From Flavobacteriaceae bacterium CG2_30_34_30 (GTDB taxonomy: Bacteria; Bacteroidota; Bacteroidia; Flavobacteriales; Flavobacteriaceae), in contig MNYN01000055.1 of assembly GCA_001873105.1 (NCBI GenBank), positions 1 through 54,128 of the forward strand: a stretch of 54,128 bases of DNA. The letters are read 5' to 3'. Numbering within the stretch: position 1 is the stretch's first letter; each line of letters opens with the position of its first letter. Both the position numbers and the translations under genes were made by a program. Positions 8,086 through 17,288 of the stretch are shown here, in pieces. The notes below the pieces were generated by a model. It worked only from the letters and a program-made list of their open reading frames with translations, did no database searches and had not been told where the DNA came from.

Positions 8086-9189
8086 ATGAAAAAAATAAGT
8101 TTATTATGCACTATTTTTGCATTAACCCTTGTAGCTTGCCAAGACAAATATCCTGACCTTGAGGATGGTATTTATGCTGAATTTATTACAAACAAAGGTA
8201 CCTTTGTGGCAAAATTATACCAAGACAAGACGCCTATTACTGTTGCTAATTTTGTAGATTTAGCACAAGGTACAAACACTATGGTGGATAGTGCATACAA
8301 AGGAAAACCATTTTTTAACGGATTAACCTTTCACCGAGTGATTAAAGATTTTATGATACAAGGAGGTGATCCACTAGGCACAGGGGCCGGAAATCCAGGT
8401 TATCGTTTTCCGGATGAATTTGACGAAACCTTAGTTCATGACCGAAAAGGAATTTTATCTATGGCTAACTCCGGTCCAGGCACCAATGGAAGTCAGTTTT
8501 TTATTACTTTAAAAGAAACCCCACACCTTAACGGAAGGCATACTGTTTTTGGCGAAATTGTACTAGGAATGGATGTTGTAGATGCTATCGGTCTTGTTCC
8601 AACTGAACCAGGTGATAAACCAATAGATGCAGTGATTATTCAAGAAGTAAACATCATCAACAAAGGAAAAGTAAATGTCAATTCTTTCGACAAAGAAATG
8701 GAAGTGATTGAAAAAGAAAGACTTGCCACTGAAGAACGTATAAAAGTTGTAAAAAATGAAACCGTTTCCTCTATGGAAAGCCAAAAAGCTAACGCCGAAG
8801 AATTACCTTCCGGTTTAAAAATTGTTTTCCTTACTAAAGGCGATGGCGAACAACCCAAAGATGGTGACCAAGTTTTAATTGACTATGAATGGTATTTAGA
8901 AGACGGTAGCCTTTTTGATTCTAGCAGATTAGAAATTGCCCAAAAATATGAAATGGTAGATGAACGAAGAGAGCAAGCAGGACAATATGCTCCTATGCCG
9001 GCTCCTTATAGCCAAGATGCGCAACTTATTGCCGGATTTAAAGAAGGTATGTTAAAAATGAAGGTGGGTGATGAAGCTATTCTTTTTATTCCATCCCATT
9101 TAGGTTATGGTGAACGTGGAGCAGGTAATGTAATTCCACCTAATGCTAATTTGATTTTTAAATTAAAAATAACAGGTATAGTAAATTAA
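8086..9189 (+). CDS. Cyclophilin-FKBP fusion peptidyl-prolyl isomerase lipoprotein
   Basis: A 367-residue protein joining two unrelated prolyl isomerase folds. After a lipoprotein signal (TLVACQDKYPD, Cys near 18), a cyclophilin domain spans roughly residues 28-195. Its motifs are NFVDLAQG, FFNGLTFHRVIKDFMIQGGD, GILSMANSGPGTNGSQFFITL and LNGRHTVFG. A charged helical linker (about 195-240) leads to an FKBP domain (about 255-367) with GDQVLIDYEWYLEDGSLFDSS, AGFKEGMLKMKVGDEAILFI and LGYGERGAGNVIPPNANLIF. It follows gldI and is probably in the same operon. The role is inferred as folding of exported, possibly T9SS or gliding, proteins. Confidence 0.93.
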   Translation: MKKISLLCTIFALTLVACQDKYPDLEDGIYAEFITNKGTFVAKLYQDKTPITVANFVDLAQGTNTMVDSAYKGKPFFNGLTFHRVIKDFMIQGGDPLGTGAGNPGYRFPDEFDETLVHDRKGILSMANSGPGTNGSQFFITLKETPHLNGRHTVFGEIVLGMDVVDAIGLVPTEPGDKPIDAVIIQEVNIINKGKVNVNSFDKEMEVIEKERLATEERIKVVKNETVSSMESQKANAEELPSGLKIVFLTKGDGEQPKDGDQVLIDYEWYLEDGSLFDSSRLEIAQKYEMVDERREQAGQYAPMPAPYSQDAQLIAGFKEGMLKMKVGDEAILFIPSHLGYGERGAGNVIPPNANLIFKLKITGIVN

Positions 9190-9207
9190 TTTTCAATATT
9201 TTTCAAC

Positions 9208-9244
9208 AAAAAAAAGCCTCAATTAAAAAGAGGCTTTTTTTTGT
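9208..9244. terminator. Bidirectional terminator between the isomerase gene and pepD
   Basis: GCCTC (9216-9220) pairs with GAGGC (9230-9234), flanked by eight A residues on the left and about ten T residues on the right. The A and T flanks extend the stem. It lies between two convergent genes. Confidence 0.88.
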
Positions 9245-9257
9245 TTTTATAGATTTC

Positions 9258-10718
9258 TTATTTCTTCGGAATATTTTTTAGAATTTCTAATACAAACTCC
9301 CAATATTTTTGCAAAGAAGAAATACTGGCTCGTTCGTCGGGTGAATGCGCTCCTTTAATGGTTGGTCCAAAGGAGATCATATCCATATTGGGATAATTAT
9401 GCCCAAGAATACCACATTCTAGTCCTGCATGGCAAGCGGCAACATGTGCTTTTTGCCCGTGCATCCTTTCGTAAATTTTATCTAAAAGTTTTAAAATAGG
9501 ACTGTCCATATTTGGTGCCCATCCAGGATAATCGCCAGTAACATCTACATCGCAACCCATCAATTCAAAGGAGGAACGCAGTGCATTTACCAAATCCATT
9601 TTTGAACTTTCTACGGAGGAACGAGTTAAACAACCTATATGAATAGTGCCATCTTTAACAAGTACTTTGGCAATATTATTTGAGGTTTCCACTAAATCTG
9701 CAATGGCTGGGCTCATTCTATACACGCCGTTATGCGCTGCATAAAGAGCTCTTAATAAAAGGTCTTGCGAATCCATATCTAAAATAGTTGCCGGCGCAGC
9801 AGTTTCTTTTATACCGATTTGCAATTGCGGATCGAGGCTTTGATACTCCTTTTTAATGTCGTCAATAAGTTTGTTTATTTCAAATAAGAACACTTCTACT
9901 TGTGGTTTTTCAACCACTACAATTGCATTACTTTCTCTAGGAATGGCGTTTCTCAAACTACCGCCATCAATAGAGGAAATACGCAAACCAAAATCTTGTG
10001 ATGCTTCAAAAAGAATTCTATTCATCAGTTTATTTGCATTGCCAAATCCTTTATGAATATCCATCCCACTATGACCACCTTGCAATCCGTTTATTGTTAT
10101 GCAAAAAGGTATCATGCTTTTTGAGCAGACTTCTTGGTTATATTTTCTAGAAGCAGTAACATCAACACCACCGGCACATCCCACTCCTATTTCATCATCT
10201 TCTTCGGTATCGAGGTTTAAAAGAATTTCACCTTCTAACAAACCACCTTCTAAGCCTTTTGCACCTGTCATCCCGGTTTCTTCATCTATAGTAAAAAGTG
10301 CCTCAAGTGCAGGATGTGCAATCGTTTTACTTTCTAAAATAGCCATAATAGTTGCTACTCCCAAACCATTGTCCGCTCCTAATGTGGTTCCTTTTGCTCT
10401 TACCCAATCGCCATCTACAAGCATTTCAATGCCTTGGGTATCAAAATCAAAGTTGGTATCGTTGTTTTTTTGATGTACCATATCTAAATGCGACTGAAGA
10501 ACCACAGCTTTTCTGTTTTCCATTCCGGCAGATGCGGGTTTTTTTATGATTACATTACCCACTTTATCTACCAAAGTTTCTAGACCCAAATCGTCACCAA
10601 ACTTCTTCATAAACGCAATAACGCGTTCTTCTTTTTTACTTGGTCTTGGCACAGCATTCAAATCTGCAAATTTGTTCCAAAGATTTTTTGGTTCTAAATT
10701 TCTTATTGGTTCGTTCAT
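9258..10718 (-). CDS. pepD: Aminoacyl-histidine dipeptidase (M20C, PepD)
   Basis: A cytoplasmic zinc dipeptidase of the M20 family that hydrolyses Xaa-His and other dipeptides. Metal-binding motifs are visible: QSHLDMVHQKN near residue 75, GTTLGADNGLGVATIMA near 115, FTIDEETGMTGAKGLEGG near 143 and a C-terminal HAGLECGILG. The dimerisation insert contains the typical GLQGGHSGMDIHKGFGNAN segment. At 486 residues it is full length, without a signal peptide. It is monocistronic, with its own -7 box upstream and a shared terminator downstream. Confidence 0.95.
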   Translation of the reverse strand: MNEPIRNLEPKNLWNKFADLNAVPRPSKKEERVIAFMKKFGDDLGLETLVDKVGNVIIKKPASAGMENRKAVVLQSHLDMVHQKNNDTNFDFDTQGIEMLVDGDWVRAKGTTLGADNGLGVATIMAILESKTIAHPALEALFTIDEETGMTGAKGLEGGLLEGEILLNLDTEEDDEIGVGCAGGVDVTASRKYNQEVCSKSMIPFCITINGLQGGHSGMDIHKGFGNANKLMNRILFEASQDFGLRISSIDGGSLRNAIPRESNAIVVVEKPQVEVFLFEINKLIDDIKKEYQSLDPQLQIGIKETAAPATILDMDSQDLLLRALYAAHNGVYRMSPAIADLVETSNNIAKVLVKDGTIHIGCLTRSSVESSKMDLVNALRSSFELMGCDVDVTGDYPGWAPNMDSPILKLLDKIYERMHGQKAHVAACHAGLECGILGHNYPNMDMISFGPTIKGAHSPDERASISSLQKYWEFVLEILKNIPKK

Positions 10719-10738
10719 TATAACATTTTTAATTGTTA

Positions 10739-10746
10739 CAAAGGTA
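10739..10746 (-). promoter_or_regulatory. -7 box TACCTTTG for pepD
   Basis: This is an exact TAnnTTTG match on the minus strand, 20 bases before the pepD ATG. Confidence 0.6.
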
Positions 10747-10803
10747 AAGAAATGTTTGCTTTATTAAAATTCCTGTAAATAAGTTTCCAACTTTATTTTT
10801 CTT

Positions 10804-10836
10804 TTTGTGAAATTCAAAAAAATACCTGTATTTTAG
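10804..10836 (+). promoter_or_regulatory. Probable promoter of the DUF3810 gene
   Basis: A -33-like TTTG (10804-10807) is separated by 21 bases from a -7-like TATTTTAG (10829-10836). The box ends 8 bases before the ATG, implying a leader of only a few bases. Confidence 0.4.
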
Positions 10837-10844
10837 GTGTCACT

Positions 10845-11912
10845 ATGCACAAGAAAACAAAACTCATTTTAACCCTTCTTTTAATTGCTCAAATTATTGG
10901 ACTTCGCATACTTTCTTATTTTCCGGAGTTTGTAGAAAAACAGTATAGTCAAGGACTATTCCCTTTTCTATCTAAAATGTCAAGAACCCTTTTTGGTTGG
11001 GTTCCCTTTTCAGTGGGAGATGTTTTATACAGTGCACTTTTTATTTTAATCATTAGGTGGTTGTACTATAATATTAAGAGAATTCGCAAATCTCCTATTT
11101 CTTTCTTTTTAGACATTACAGCCGCACTTTCTATCGTTTATTTTGTTTTTAATGTTTTTTGGGGATTCAATTATTATCGAATTCCCCTACACCAAACCCT
11201 GAATTTAGAAAGAGATTATACCACAGAACAGCTAATAACTTTAACCAACAGATTGATTGAAAAATCGAATGCACTGCATCGGGAATTAGGATATGCTGAT
11301 TCCATAAAAGTAGAATTACCTTACTCACAAAAAGAAATTTTTGCTCTTTCCACAAATGGATATAAAAATTTAAGTGAAGACTACCCTACTTTTAAATACC
11401 AACCAAGCAGTATAAAAAAATCCGGCTGGAGTTTGGGACTCACCTATATGGGATATAGTGGGTATTACAATCCTTTTACAGCAGAAGCACAGGTAAATAA
11501 TTTGATAAAAAACTCTCGTTTTCCAGTGGTTACTTGTCATGAAGAAGCACACCAACTTGGTTATGCCGCCGAAAATGAAGCCAATTTTTTAGCCTATTTA
11601 GCGAGTACAAATAACGACAATCTTTATTTTCAGTATTCCGGCTACATCTTTGCCTTGCGGTATTGTGTAAACGAAATTGCAAGACGAGATATGGACACGT
11701 ATGATGAAATCATAAAAACCGTAAATTTCGGTATATTAGAAAGTTACCGCGAAACACGAGAATTTTGGGAAAGCTATGAAAATCCGTTTGAAGTGGTTTC
11801 AAAAATTTTCTTTGATTCGTTTCTTAAAGCAAACAATCAGGAAAAAGGCATTGATAGTTATAGCTATATGGTGGCACTTTTGGTTAATTATTCGGATGGC
11901 AAATCCTTTTAA
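10845..11912 (+). CDS. DUF3810 membrane protein with HEEAH metallopeptidase-like motif
   Basis: A 355-residue protein of the DUF3810 family. The N-terminal part has three hydrophobic helices, at about residues 7-25, 55-75 and 85-108. A large soluble domain follows. It contains VVTCHEEAHQLGYAAENEANFLAY, quoted here in two parts: HEEAH at residues 232-236 and ENEANF about 8 residues later. This has the HExxH...E form of zinc peptidases. Further C-terminal are SGYIFALRYCVNE and ENPFEVVSKIFFDSFLK. Substrate and activity are unknown. The motif makes a membrane-anchored peptidase a reasonable inference. It appears monocistronic. Confidence 0.85.
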   Translation: MHKKTKLILTLLLIAQIIGLRILSYFPEFVEKQYSQGLFPFLSKMSRTLFGWVPFSVGDVLYSALFILIIRWLYYNIKRIRKSPISFFLDITAALSIVYFVFNVFWGFNYYRIPLHQTLNLERDYTTEQLITLTNRLIEKSNALHRELGYADSIKVELPYSQKEIFALSTNGYKNLSEDYPTFKYQPSSIKKSGWSLGLTYMGYSGYYNPFTAEAQVNNLIKNSRFPVVTCHEEAHQLGYAAENEANFLAYLASTNNDNLYFQYSGYIFALRYCVNEIARRDMDTYDEIIKTVNFGILESYRETREFWESYENPFEVVSKIFFDSFLKANNQEKGIDSYSYMVALLVNYSDGKSF

Positions 11913-11981
11913 AAACCATTGTTAAAATCTTAAAAGAATGTTAAACTTTAAATGGGTGAACTAAAAAGTCATCTTCATTCT

Positions 11982-11989
11982 TATCTTTA
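11982..11989 (+). promoter_or_regulatory. Probable -7 box (TATCTTTA) for the amidohydrolase pair
   Basis: The box matches seven of eight positions of TAnnTTTG and lies 26 bases before the ATG of the 994-residue protein. No -33 TTG was found at the normal distance. Confidence 0.45.
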
Positions 11990-12015
11990 GAAAGTAATTA
12001 ATCAACCACAAAAGA

Positions 12016-15000
12016 ATGAAAAAAAACCCACTCTTAATTGCAATACTTTTTTGCAATATTTCCCTCTTTGCACAAGATTATTTCCCGAAAAACGATGGTG
12101 TAAAAAACACAAACCACAATTTTACTGCTCTCACAAATGCCAAAATATATGTAAGTCCAACGCAGGTTATTGATGGCGGAACTTTACTTATCCAAAATGG
12201 AAAAGTAGTACAAGCAGCAAAATCTGTTACCATTCCGGCAAATGCCGTTGTCATAAATCTTGAAGGGAAAACCCTGTACCCTTCCTTCATTGATTTGTAT
12301 TCTGATTTTGGTATTGAAAAACCTAAGAGATCCACCATGCGAGGTCGATCACCACAATATGACCCTACCCGATCCGGCTACTACTGGAATGACCACATTA
12401 TGCCAGAAACAAATGCGCTTACCACCTTTAAATTTGACGATAAGAAAGCCGAAGAACTTCGTGCGGCAGGTTTTGGTGTGGTAAACACCCACCTTCAAGA
12501 TGGTGTCGCTCGTGGCACTGGTGCTTTAATTGCTCTAAACTCAAACGGAAACGACAGTGAGAGAATTCTGTTAGAAAAAGCCTCTCAACATTTTTCATTT
12601 ACAAGAAGTGCAGCTAAAAATCAGTCTTACCCAAGTTCTATCATGGGAAGTATGGCACTTTTACGCCAAATGTATTATGATGCAGATTGGTATAGCAAAG
12701 GAAACAGCACCACAAAAGACTTAGCTTTAGAAGCATTAATCGCAAATAGGGGTTTGGTTTCTATTTTTGAATCAAAAGACAAACTGAATAACCTTAGGGC
12801 AGATAAAATTGGAGATTTATTTAATATACAATATGTAATTTTAGGAGGCGGATTTGAATATGAAAACATACCACAAGCAAAAGCTACCAACGCCACTTTT
12901 ATCCTTCCTCTAAACTTTCCGGAAGCCTACGATGTTTCAAACCCATACCAAGCTGCTTATGTTAGTGTTGCAGATATGCGTCATTGGAATCAAGCACCAA
13001 CAAATCCAAAAGTATTTGTAGAAAATAACATCCCGTTTTCCTTTACCACGCACGATTTAAAATCGCCTAAAGATTTTATGACAAATCTTTTAAAAGCTAT
13101 TGAATACGGTTTAGACAAAACCAAAGCCTTAGAAGCATTAACCACAATTCCTGCAAAAACCATAGGAAAATCTGTTGAATTAGGTAGTTTGAATAAAGGT
13201 GCTTATGCAAATTTTTTAATTACTTCCGGCGATATTTTTGAAAAAGAAACTATTATTTATGAAAATTGGGTACAAGGAAATCCAAATATCCTTGCAGATA
13301 TAAACCAAAAAGATATTCGAGGAGAATATAATTTAATGGTTGCCGGAAAAACATTTCAACTATCCATTAAAGGAGAAGTCAGCAAACCCACGGCAGAAAT
13401 GAAACAAGACACCATAAAAATAAAAACCAAACTCGCATACGCTAAAAACTGGGCAGACCTATCCTTTACTTTTGAAGAGGAGCCATATAGAATGACAGGG
13501 CAAATAACAAACAATTCAAATAATATAACAGGAAGACTAATACTACCAAATGGAAATGCCTCTAGTTTTAATGCAATAAAAACAGCTGCTTTCGTTGAAA
13601 AAGAAAAGGAAGAAAAAGAAACTAAAAAAATAGATGTTGTACCAATGACCTATCCAAACATCGCATTTGGAAATTCTGAAAAACCTAAACAAGAAAACCT
13701 CCTATTTAAGAATGCAACGGTATGGACCGGAGAATCTGCAGGAATATTAACAGAAACCGATGTCCTTATTCAAAACGGTAAAATAGCTAAAATAGGCAAA
13801 AACATAAATGGTGGAAATGCAAGAGTAATCGATGCAACCGGAAAACATCTTACTGCAGGTATCATTGATGAACACTCACACATTGCATTATCTTCTGTAA
13901 ATGAAGGTGGACACAATAACTCCGGAGAAGTAAAAATGGAAGATGTGGTTGACCCCGATGACATTGGCATCTATCGCGCACTAGCAGGAGGTGTAACTTC
14001 GGCACAGTTGCTACACGGTTCCGCAAACCCAATTGGTGGTCGCTCAGCAATCATCAAATTAAAGTGGGGCGAAAATGCAGATACTATGATCTATCCAAAT
14101 GCTCCTAAATTCATCAAATTTGCTTTAGGCGAAAACATAAAGCAATCCAATTGGGGTGCTACCGAAACGGTGCGTTTTCCACAAACAAGAATGGGAGCTG
14201 AACAAGTTTTTATCGACAATTTCCAACGTGCAAAAGAATATGAAGTATTGAAAAAAAGCGGAAAACCATATCATTACAATGAAGAAATGGAAGTAATGGT
14301 TGAAATTTTAAATGGAGAACGTTTTATAACCTGTCACTCCTATGTGCAAAGTGAAATTAACATGCTGATGAAAGTTGCCGAACAATTTAATTTTAAAATC
14401 AACACGTTCACCCACATTTTAGAAGGATATAAATTGGCCGACAAAATGAAAGAACACGGCATTGTAGGGGCTTCTACCTTTAGCGATTGGTGGGGATATA
14501 AATTTGAAGTAAACGATGCCATTCCATATAATGCAGCAATTATGTATGATAATGGACTTACAGTTGGTTTAAATAGCGATGATGGTGAAATGATTAGACG
14601 ATTAAATCAGGAGGCAGGAAAAACAATGAAATATGGCAATGTTCCGGAAACAGAAGCTTGGAAAATGGTCACTATAAATCCGGCTAAAATGTTGCACTTG
14701 GATAACCGTGTGGGAAGTATTAAAGAAGGAAAAGATGCGGATGTGGTTCTTTGGAATAATAATCCATTATCCGTTTACGCCAAAGCAGAAAAAACAGTAA
14801 TTGAAGGTGCTGTATATTTTGATTTAGATAAAGATGTACAAAAACGCCAAGCCATAAAAACAGAGCGTAATAAGCTCATTCAAATGATGATGAACGAAAA
14901 AAATGAAGGTGGGAAAACACAAACCCCAACCAGAAAAGGTCAAAGAGATTTCCATTGTGATACAGACCATTTAGAAGAGGCTTATTACCTTCAAAATTAA
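12016..15000 (+). CDS. Secreted two-module amidohydrolase-family protein
   Basis: This 994-residue exported protein has a signal peptide ending near residue 19 (ISLFAQ) and contains two amidohydrolase folds. The C-terminal module (about 560-990) has a full metal-site set: His620 and His622 in IIDEHSHIA, a His in ITCHSYVQ, a His in NTFTHILEG, and Asp855 in GLNSDDGEM. The N-terminal module (about 40-430) keeps the fold's outline (LTNAKIYVSP, KTLYPSFIDLYSDFG, LGSLNKGAYANFLI) but lacks the H-x-H. It is followed 52 bases later by a second amidohydrolase-like gene. The substrate is unknown. Imidazolonepropionase/prolidase-like relatives are the closest named group. Confidence 0.87.
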   Translation: MKKNPLLIAILFCNISLFAQDYFPKNDGVKNTNHNFTALTNAKIYVSPTQVIDGGTLLIQNGKVVQAAKSVTIPANAVVINLEGKTLYPSFIDLYSDFGIEKPKRSTMRGRSPQYDPTRSGYYWNDHIMPETNALTTFKFDDKKAEELRAAGFGVVNTHLQDGVARGTGALIALNSNGNDSERILLEKASQHFSFTRSAAKNQSYPSSIMGSMALLRQMYYDADWYSKGNSTTKDLALEALIANRGLVSIFESKDKLNNLRADKIGDLFNIQYVILGGGFEYENIPQAKATNATFILPLNFPEAYDVSNPYQAAYVSVADMRHWNQAPTNPKVFVENNIPFSFTTHDLKSPKDFMTNLLKAIEYGLDKTKALEALTTIPAKTIGKSVELGSLNKGAYANFLITSGDIFEKETIIYENWVQGNPNILADINQKDIRGEYNLMVAGKTFQLSIKGEVSKPTAEMKQDTIKIKTKLAYAKNWADLSFTFEEEPYRMTGQITNNSNNITGRLILPNGNASSFNAIKTAAFVEKEKEEKETKKIDVVPMTYPNIAFGNSEKPKQENLLFKNATVWTGESAGILTETDVLIQNGKIAKIGKNINGGNARVIDATGKHLTAGIIDEHSHIALSSVNEGGHNNSGEVKMEDVVDPDDIGIYRALAGGVTSAQLLHGSANPIGGRSAIIKLKWGENADTMIYPNAPKFIKFALGENIKQSNWGATETVRFPQTRMGAEQVFIDNFQRAKEYEVLKKSGKPYHYNEEMEVMVEILNGERFITCHSYVQSEINMLMKVAEQFNFKINTFTHILEGYKLADKMKEHGIVGASTFSDWWGYKFEVNDAIPYNAAIMYDNGLTVGLNSDDGEMIRRLNQEAGKTMKYGNVPETEAWKMVTINPAKMLHLDNRVGSIKEGKDADVVLWNNNPLSVYAKAEKTVIEGAVYFDLDKDVQKRQAIKTERNKLIQMMMNEKNEGGKTQTPTRKGQRDFHCDTDHLEEAYYLQN

Positions 15001-15052
15001 TATCAAAATAACCCTATTTCTTTTAAAAGAAATCTTGCAAAAACATAAAATA

Positions 15053-16357
15053 ATGAAAAACATACATAAAAGACTACCCTTAATATTACTGTTTCTTATC
15101 AGTATGCATATAAACGCGCAACAAACCCCTGCCCTTCCTCAAAAAGGAGCCTTTACCATTCAAGGTGCCACAGCACATATTGGCAATGGAAACGTTATAG
15201 AAAGCAGTACGATCGTTTTTGAAAACGGAAAAATAACCGCTATAGGTACTACCTCCACCGCAGCAAAAGGAACCATTATTGACGCATCAGGAAAACACGT
15301 TTATCCAGGATTTATTGTTACAAACAGCACTTTAGGTTTGGTAGAAATTGATGCCGTACGCGCCAGTGTGGACGATAATGAAATAGGAAGTATTATTCCA
15401 AACGTAAGAAGTTTAATTGCCTATAATGCAGAAAGCAAAATTGTGGAAAGTATGCGCCCTAATGGTGTACTAATTGGTCAAATTGTTCCTCGTGGGGGAA
15501 GAATTACAGGAACATCTTCTGTGGTTCAATTTGATGCATGGAATTGGGAAGATGCCGTAATAAAAGCAGATGATGCTATCCATATGAACTGGCCAAATAG
15601 TTTTAGTAGAGGGAGATGGTGGGAAGGAGAATCCAGAGCGTATAGTCCCAATAAAAACTATATTGAGGAAATTCAAAAAGTGAGTTATTTTTTAAAGGAT
15701 GCTTTGGCTTACGGAAAAACAACTCCAAATGAAATCAATTTACTTTTTCAATCTGTTCAAGGTTTATTTTCTGGAAAACAAAAACTTTTTATCCATGCCG
15801 ATGGAGAAAAAGAAATGATAGATGCAATTACTTTTGCAAAAGAATTAGGCATAAAAGAGGTAGTTCTCGTAGGTGGTTATGAAGCATACAAAATAACCGA
15901 ATTTTTAAAACAACATAATATTGCAGTAATAGCCGGAAGAACACAAAGCACACCAAAATTTGAAGACGACGATTATGATTTACCCTACAAGATGCCTAAA
16001 CTACTAGCAGATGCAGGAATACTAGTTGCACTTGACCCAGATGGCAGAATGGAACGTATGAACACTCGTAACCTTCCTTTTTATGCCGGTCAAGTAGTGG
16101 GCCAAGGCATGGATAAAGAAGAAGCCCTAAAAATGATTACCTCCAATGCCGCTAAAATACTAGGTATAGACAACGACTATGGCACTTTAGAAATAGGAAA
16201 AAGTGCAACCCTTTTTATTTCTGATGGTGATGCATTAGATGCTCGCACAAATTTAATAAGCAAAGCTTTTATTGATGGTAGAGAAATTTCTTTAAACTCA
16301 CATCATACTACCTTATACCATAGATATTCTGAAAAATATAAATTGCAAAAAAATTAA
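15053..16357 (+). CDS. Secreted amidohydrolase-like protein lacking the HxH metal motif
   Basis: A 434-residue exported protein with a signal peptide ending near residue 24 (LISMHINAQQ). The beta-sandwich opening IVFENGKITAIGTTS and the closing LGIDNDYGTLEIGKSATLFI are typical of amidohydrolases. At the usual metal site the sequence is YPGFIVTNSTLGL, with no H-x-H, and the C-terminal aspartate region reads VALDPDGRME. I chose the ATG at 15053. An in-frame TTG 18 bases upstream would place six extra polar residues before the signal peptide. Tight spacing suggests an operon with the larger protein and perhaps a complex in the periplasm. Catalytic activity is doubtful. Confidence 0.85.
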   Translation: MKNIHKRLPLILLFLISMHINAQQTPALPQKGAFTIQGATAHIGNGNVIESSTIVFENGKITAIGTTSTAAKGTIIDASGKHVYPGFIVTNSTLGLVEIDAVRASVDDNEIGSIIPNVRSLIAYNAESKIVESMRPNGVLIGQIVPRGGRITGTSSVVQFDAWNWEDAVIKADDAIHMNWPNSFSRGRWWEGESRAYSPNKNYIEEIQKVSYFLKDALAYGKTTPNEINLLFQSVQGLFSGKQKLFIHADGEKEMIDAITFAKELGIKEVVLVGGYEAYKITEFLKQHNIAVIAGRTQSTPKFEDDDYDLPYKMPKLLADAGILVALDPDGRMERMNTRNLPFYAGQVVGQGMDKEEALKMITSNAAKILGIDNDYGTLEIGKSATLFISDGDALDARTNLISKAFIDGREISLNSHHTTLYHRYSEKYKLQKN

Positions 16358-16385
16358 TACTACACTTGAATCATGAAAAATATTT

Positions 16386-16410
16386 CGCCGAAAATTTAAA
16401 AACTCCGGCG
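16386..16410. terminator. Possible weak hairpin between convergent genes
   Basis: CGCCG (16386-16390) can pair with CGGCG (16406-16410) across a 15-base AT-rich loop, midway between two convergent genes. There is no clear U-tract, so the call is tentative. Confidence 0.3.
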
Positions 16411-16421
16411 TTATTAAAGCG

Positions 16422-17207
16422 TTATTTCTCTATAAATTCACTTCCTTCAGGAGCCTGAAAAAAAGATTTGATTAATGCTGTTTCTGAAATTTTTACATTA
16501 GTAAAAATTAAAGTCTGAGATGGTGTAAAAACACGGTTGTTTTGTTCATACCAAACCAATTTTTCAGGAAGTAAAAGTCCTTCTATATTTCTCCAAGTAT
16601 CATATTTTATATATTGCCAATTGGTGTTTTTATTACCATCAAAATAAGTTACAGTATAACCCAACCACTCCATTTGATAGGTTTCTTTGTTGTAGTAAAT
16701 AATATATTCATCTTCTGGTGATTCCCCCACATTTCTTTCAAAACCAATGTGAAGAACACCATAGGTTTTTCTTTCAATTACCGCGTCTTTTCGTTCGGTA
16801 TAAAATGCTCCTTCATCGGCTATAATAAAAGGCATAGTGTAAAAATAAAACATCCGGTTGTAATAAAATGTAGCGTTGCCGGAATACACACCTTCTTTAT
16901 CCTCTAACCATACGCCTACTCCATCAAATCCTAGTTTAAAAGCATTTGATGCGATAACGGCTTGTCTTGAATTCAAATCGGTGGTATGTACTTCCGTGCC
17001 TAAGGTTGTTTCTATTTCATAAGAAAGGGTTTTCATTTTTTGCCAAGTTGACAACCCCCCATGTGCATTAAAAATTTTTACTAAGGAAGATGGATACTTT
17101 TTGTTATCATTTACTATTTTTTTTATGGGTTGATTTTCCTCCTTTTTATTTTCCACGCAAGAAAAAATTAGAAAAAAAGAAAAGAAAACCAGAACTGTTT
17201 TTTTCAT
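16422..17207 (-). CDS. DUF6503-like lipoprotein, paralogue 1
   Basis: A 261-residue lipoprotein (signal FFLIFSCVENK, Cys near residue 17). The mature region starts with FNAHGGLSTWQKMKTLSYEI and contains the two Trp- and Tyr-rich blocks FYYNRMFYFYTMPFIIAD and EYIIYYNKETYQMEWLGYTV. It is clearly homologous over its whole length to the next gene upstream. The beta-rich layout recalls LolA-like or outer-membrane lipoprotein-sorting folds, but this is only a resemblance. A terminator hairpin separates it from its paralogue, and an A/T-rich TATTTTAA box follows that hairpin, so it probably has its own promoter. Confidence 0.82.
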   Translation of the reverse strand: MKKTVLVFFSFFLIFSCVENKKEENQPIKKIVNDNKKYPSSLVKIFNAHGGLSTWQKMKTLSYEIETTLGTEVHTTDLNSRQAVIASNAFKLGFDGVGVWLEDKEGVYSGNATFYYNRMFYFYTMPFIIADEGAFYTERKDAVIERKTYGVLHIGFERNVGESPEDEYIIYYNKETYQMEWLGYTVTYFDGNKNTNWQYIKYDTWRNIEGLLLPEKLVWYEQNNRVFTPSQTLIFTNVKISETALIKSFFQAPEGSEFIEK

Positions 17208-17241
17208 AAAAGCCTGAATTTATTTCTTGTTAAAATACAAA

Positions 17242-17268
17242 AAAGCTTCTGGTTCTGCCAGAAGCTTT
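17242..17268 (-). terminator. Strong terminator between the paralogous lipoprotein genes
   Basis: AAAGCTTCTGG (17242-17252) and CCAGAAGCTTT (17258-17268) form an 11-bp perfect stem with a 5-base loop. On the minus strand the stem runs into TTTTTTG. It ends transcription of the upstream paralogue. Confidence 0.9.
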
Positions 17269-17288
17269 CAATATAATTTTAAATTATT

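Noticed and set aside
10099..10473. Plus-strand open frame of 124 codons
   Set aside because: It is antisense to pepD, whose motifs are complete. The product is Ser/Pro-rich with no recognisable domain.
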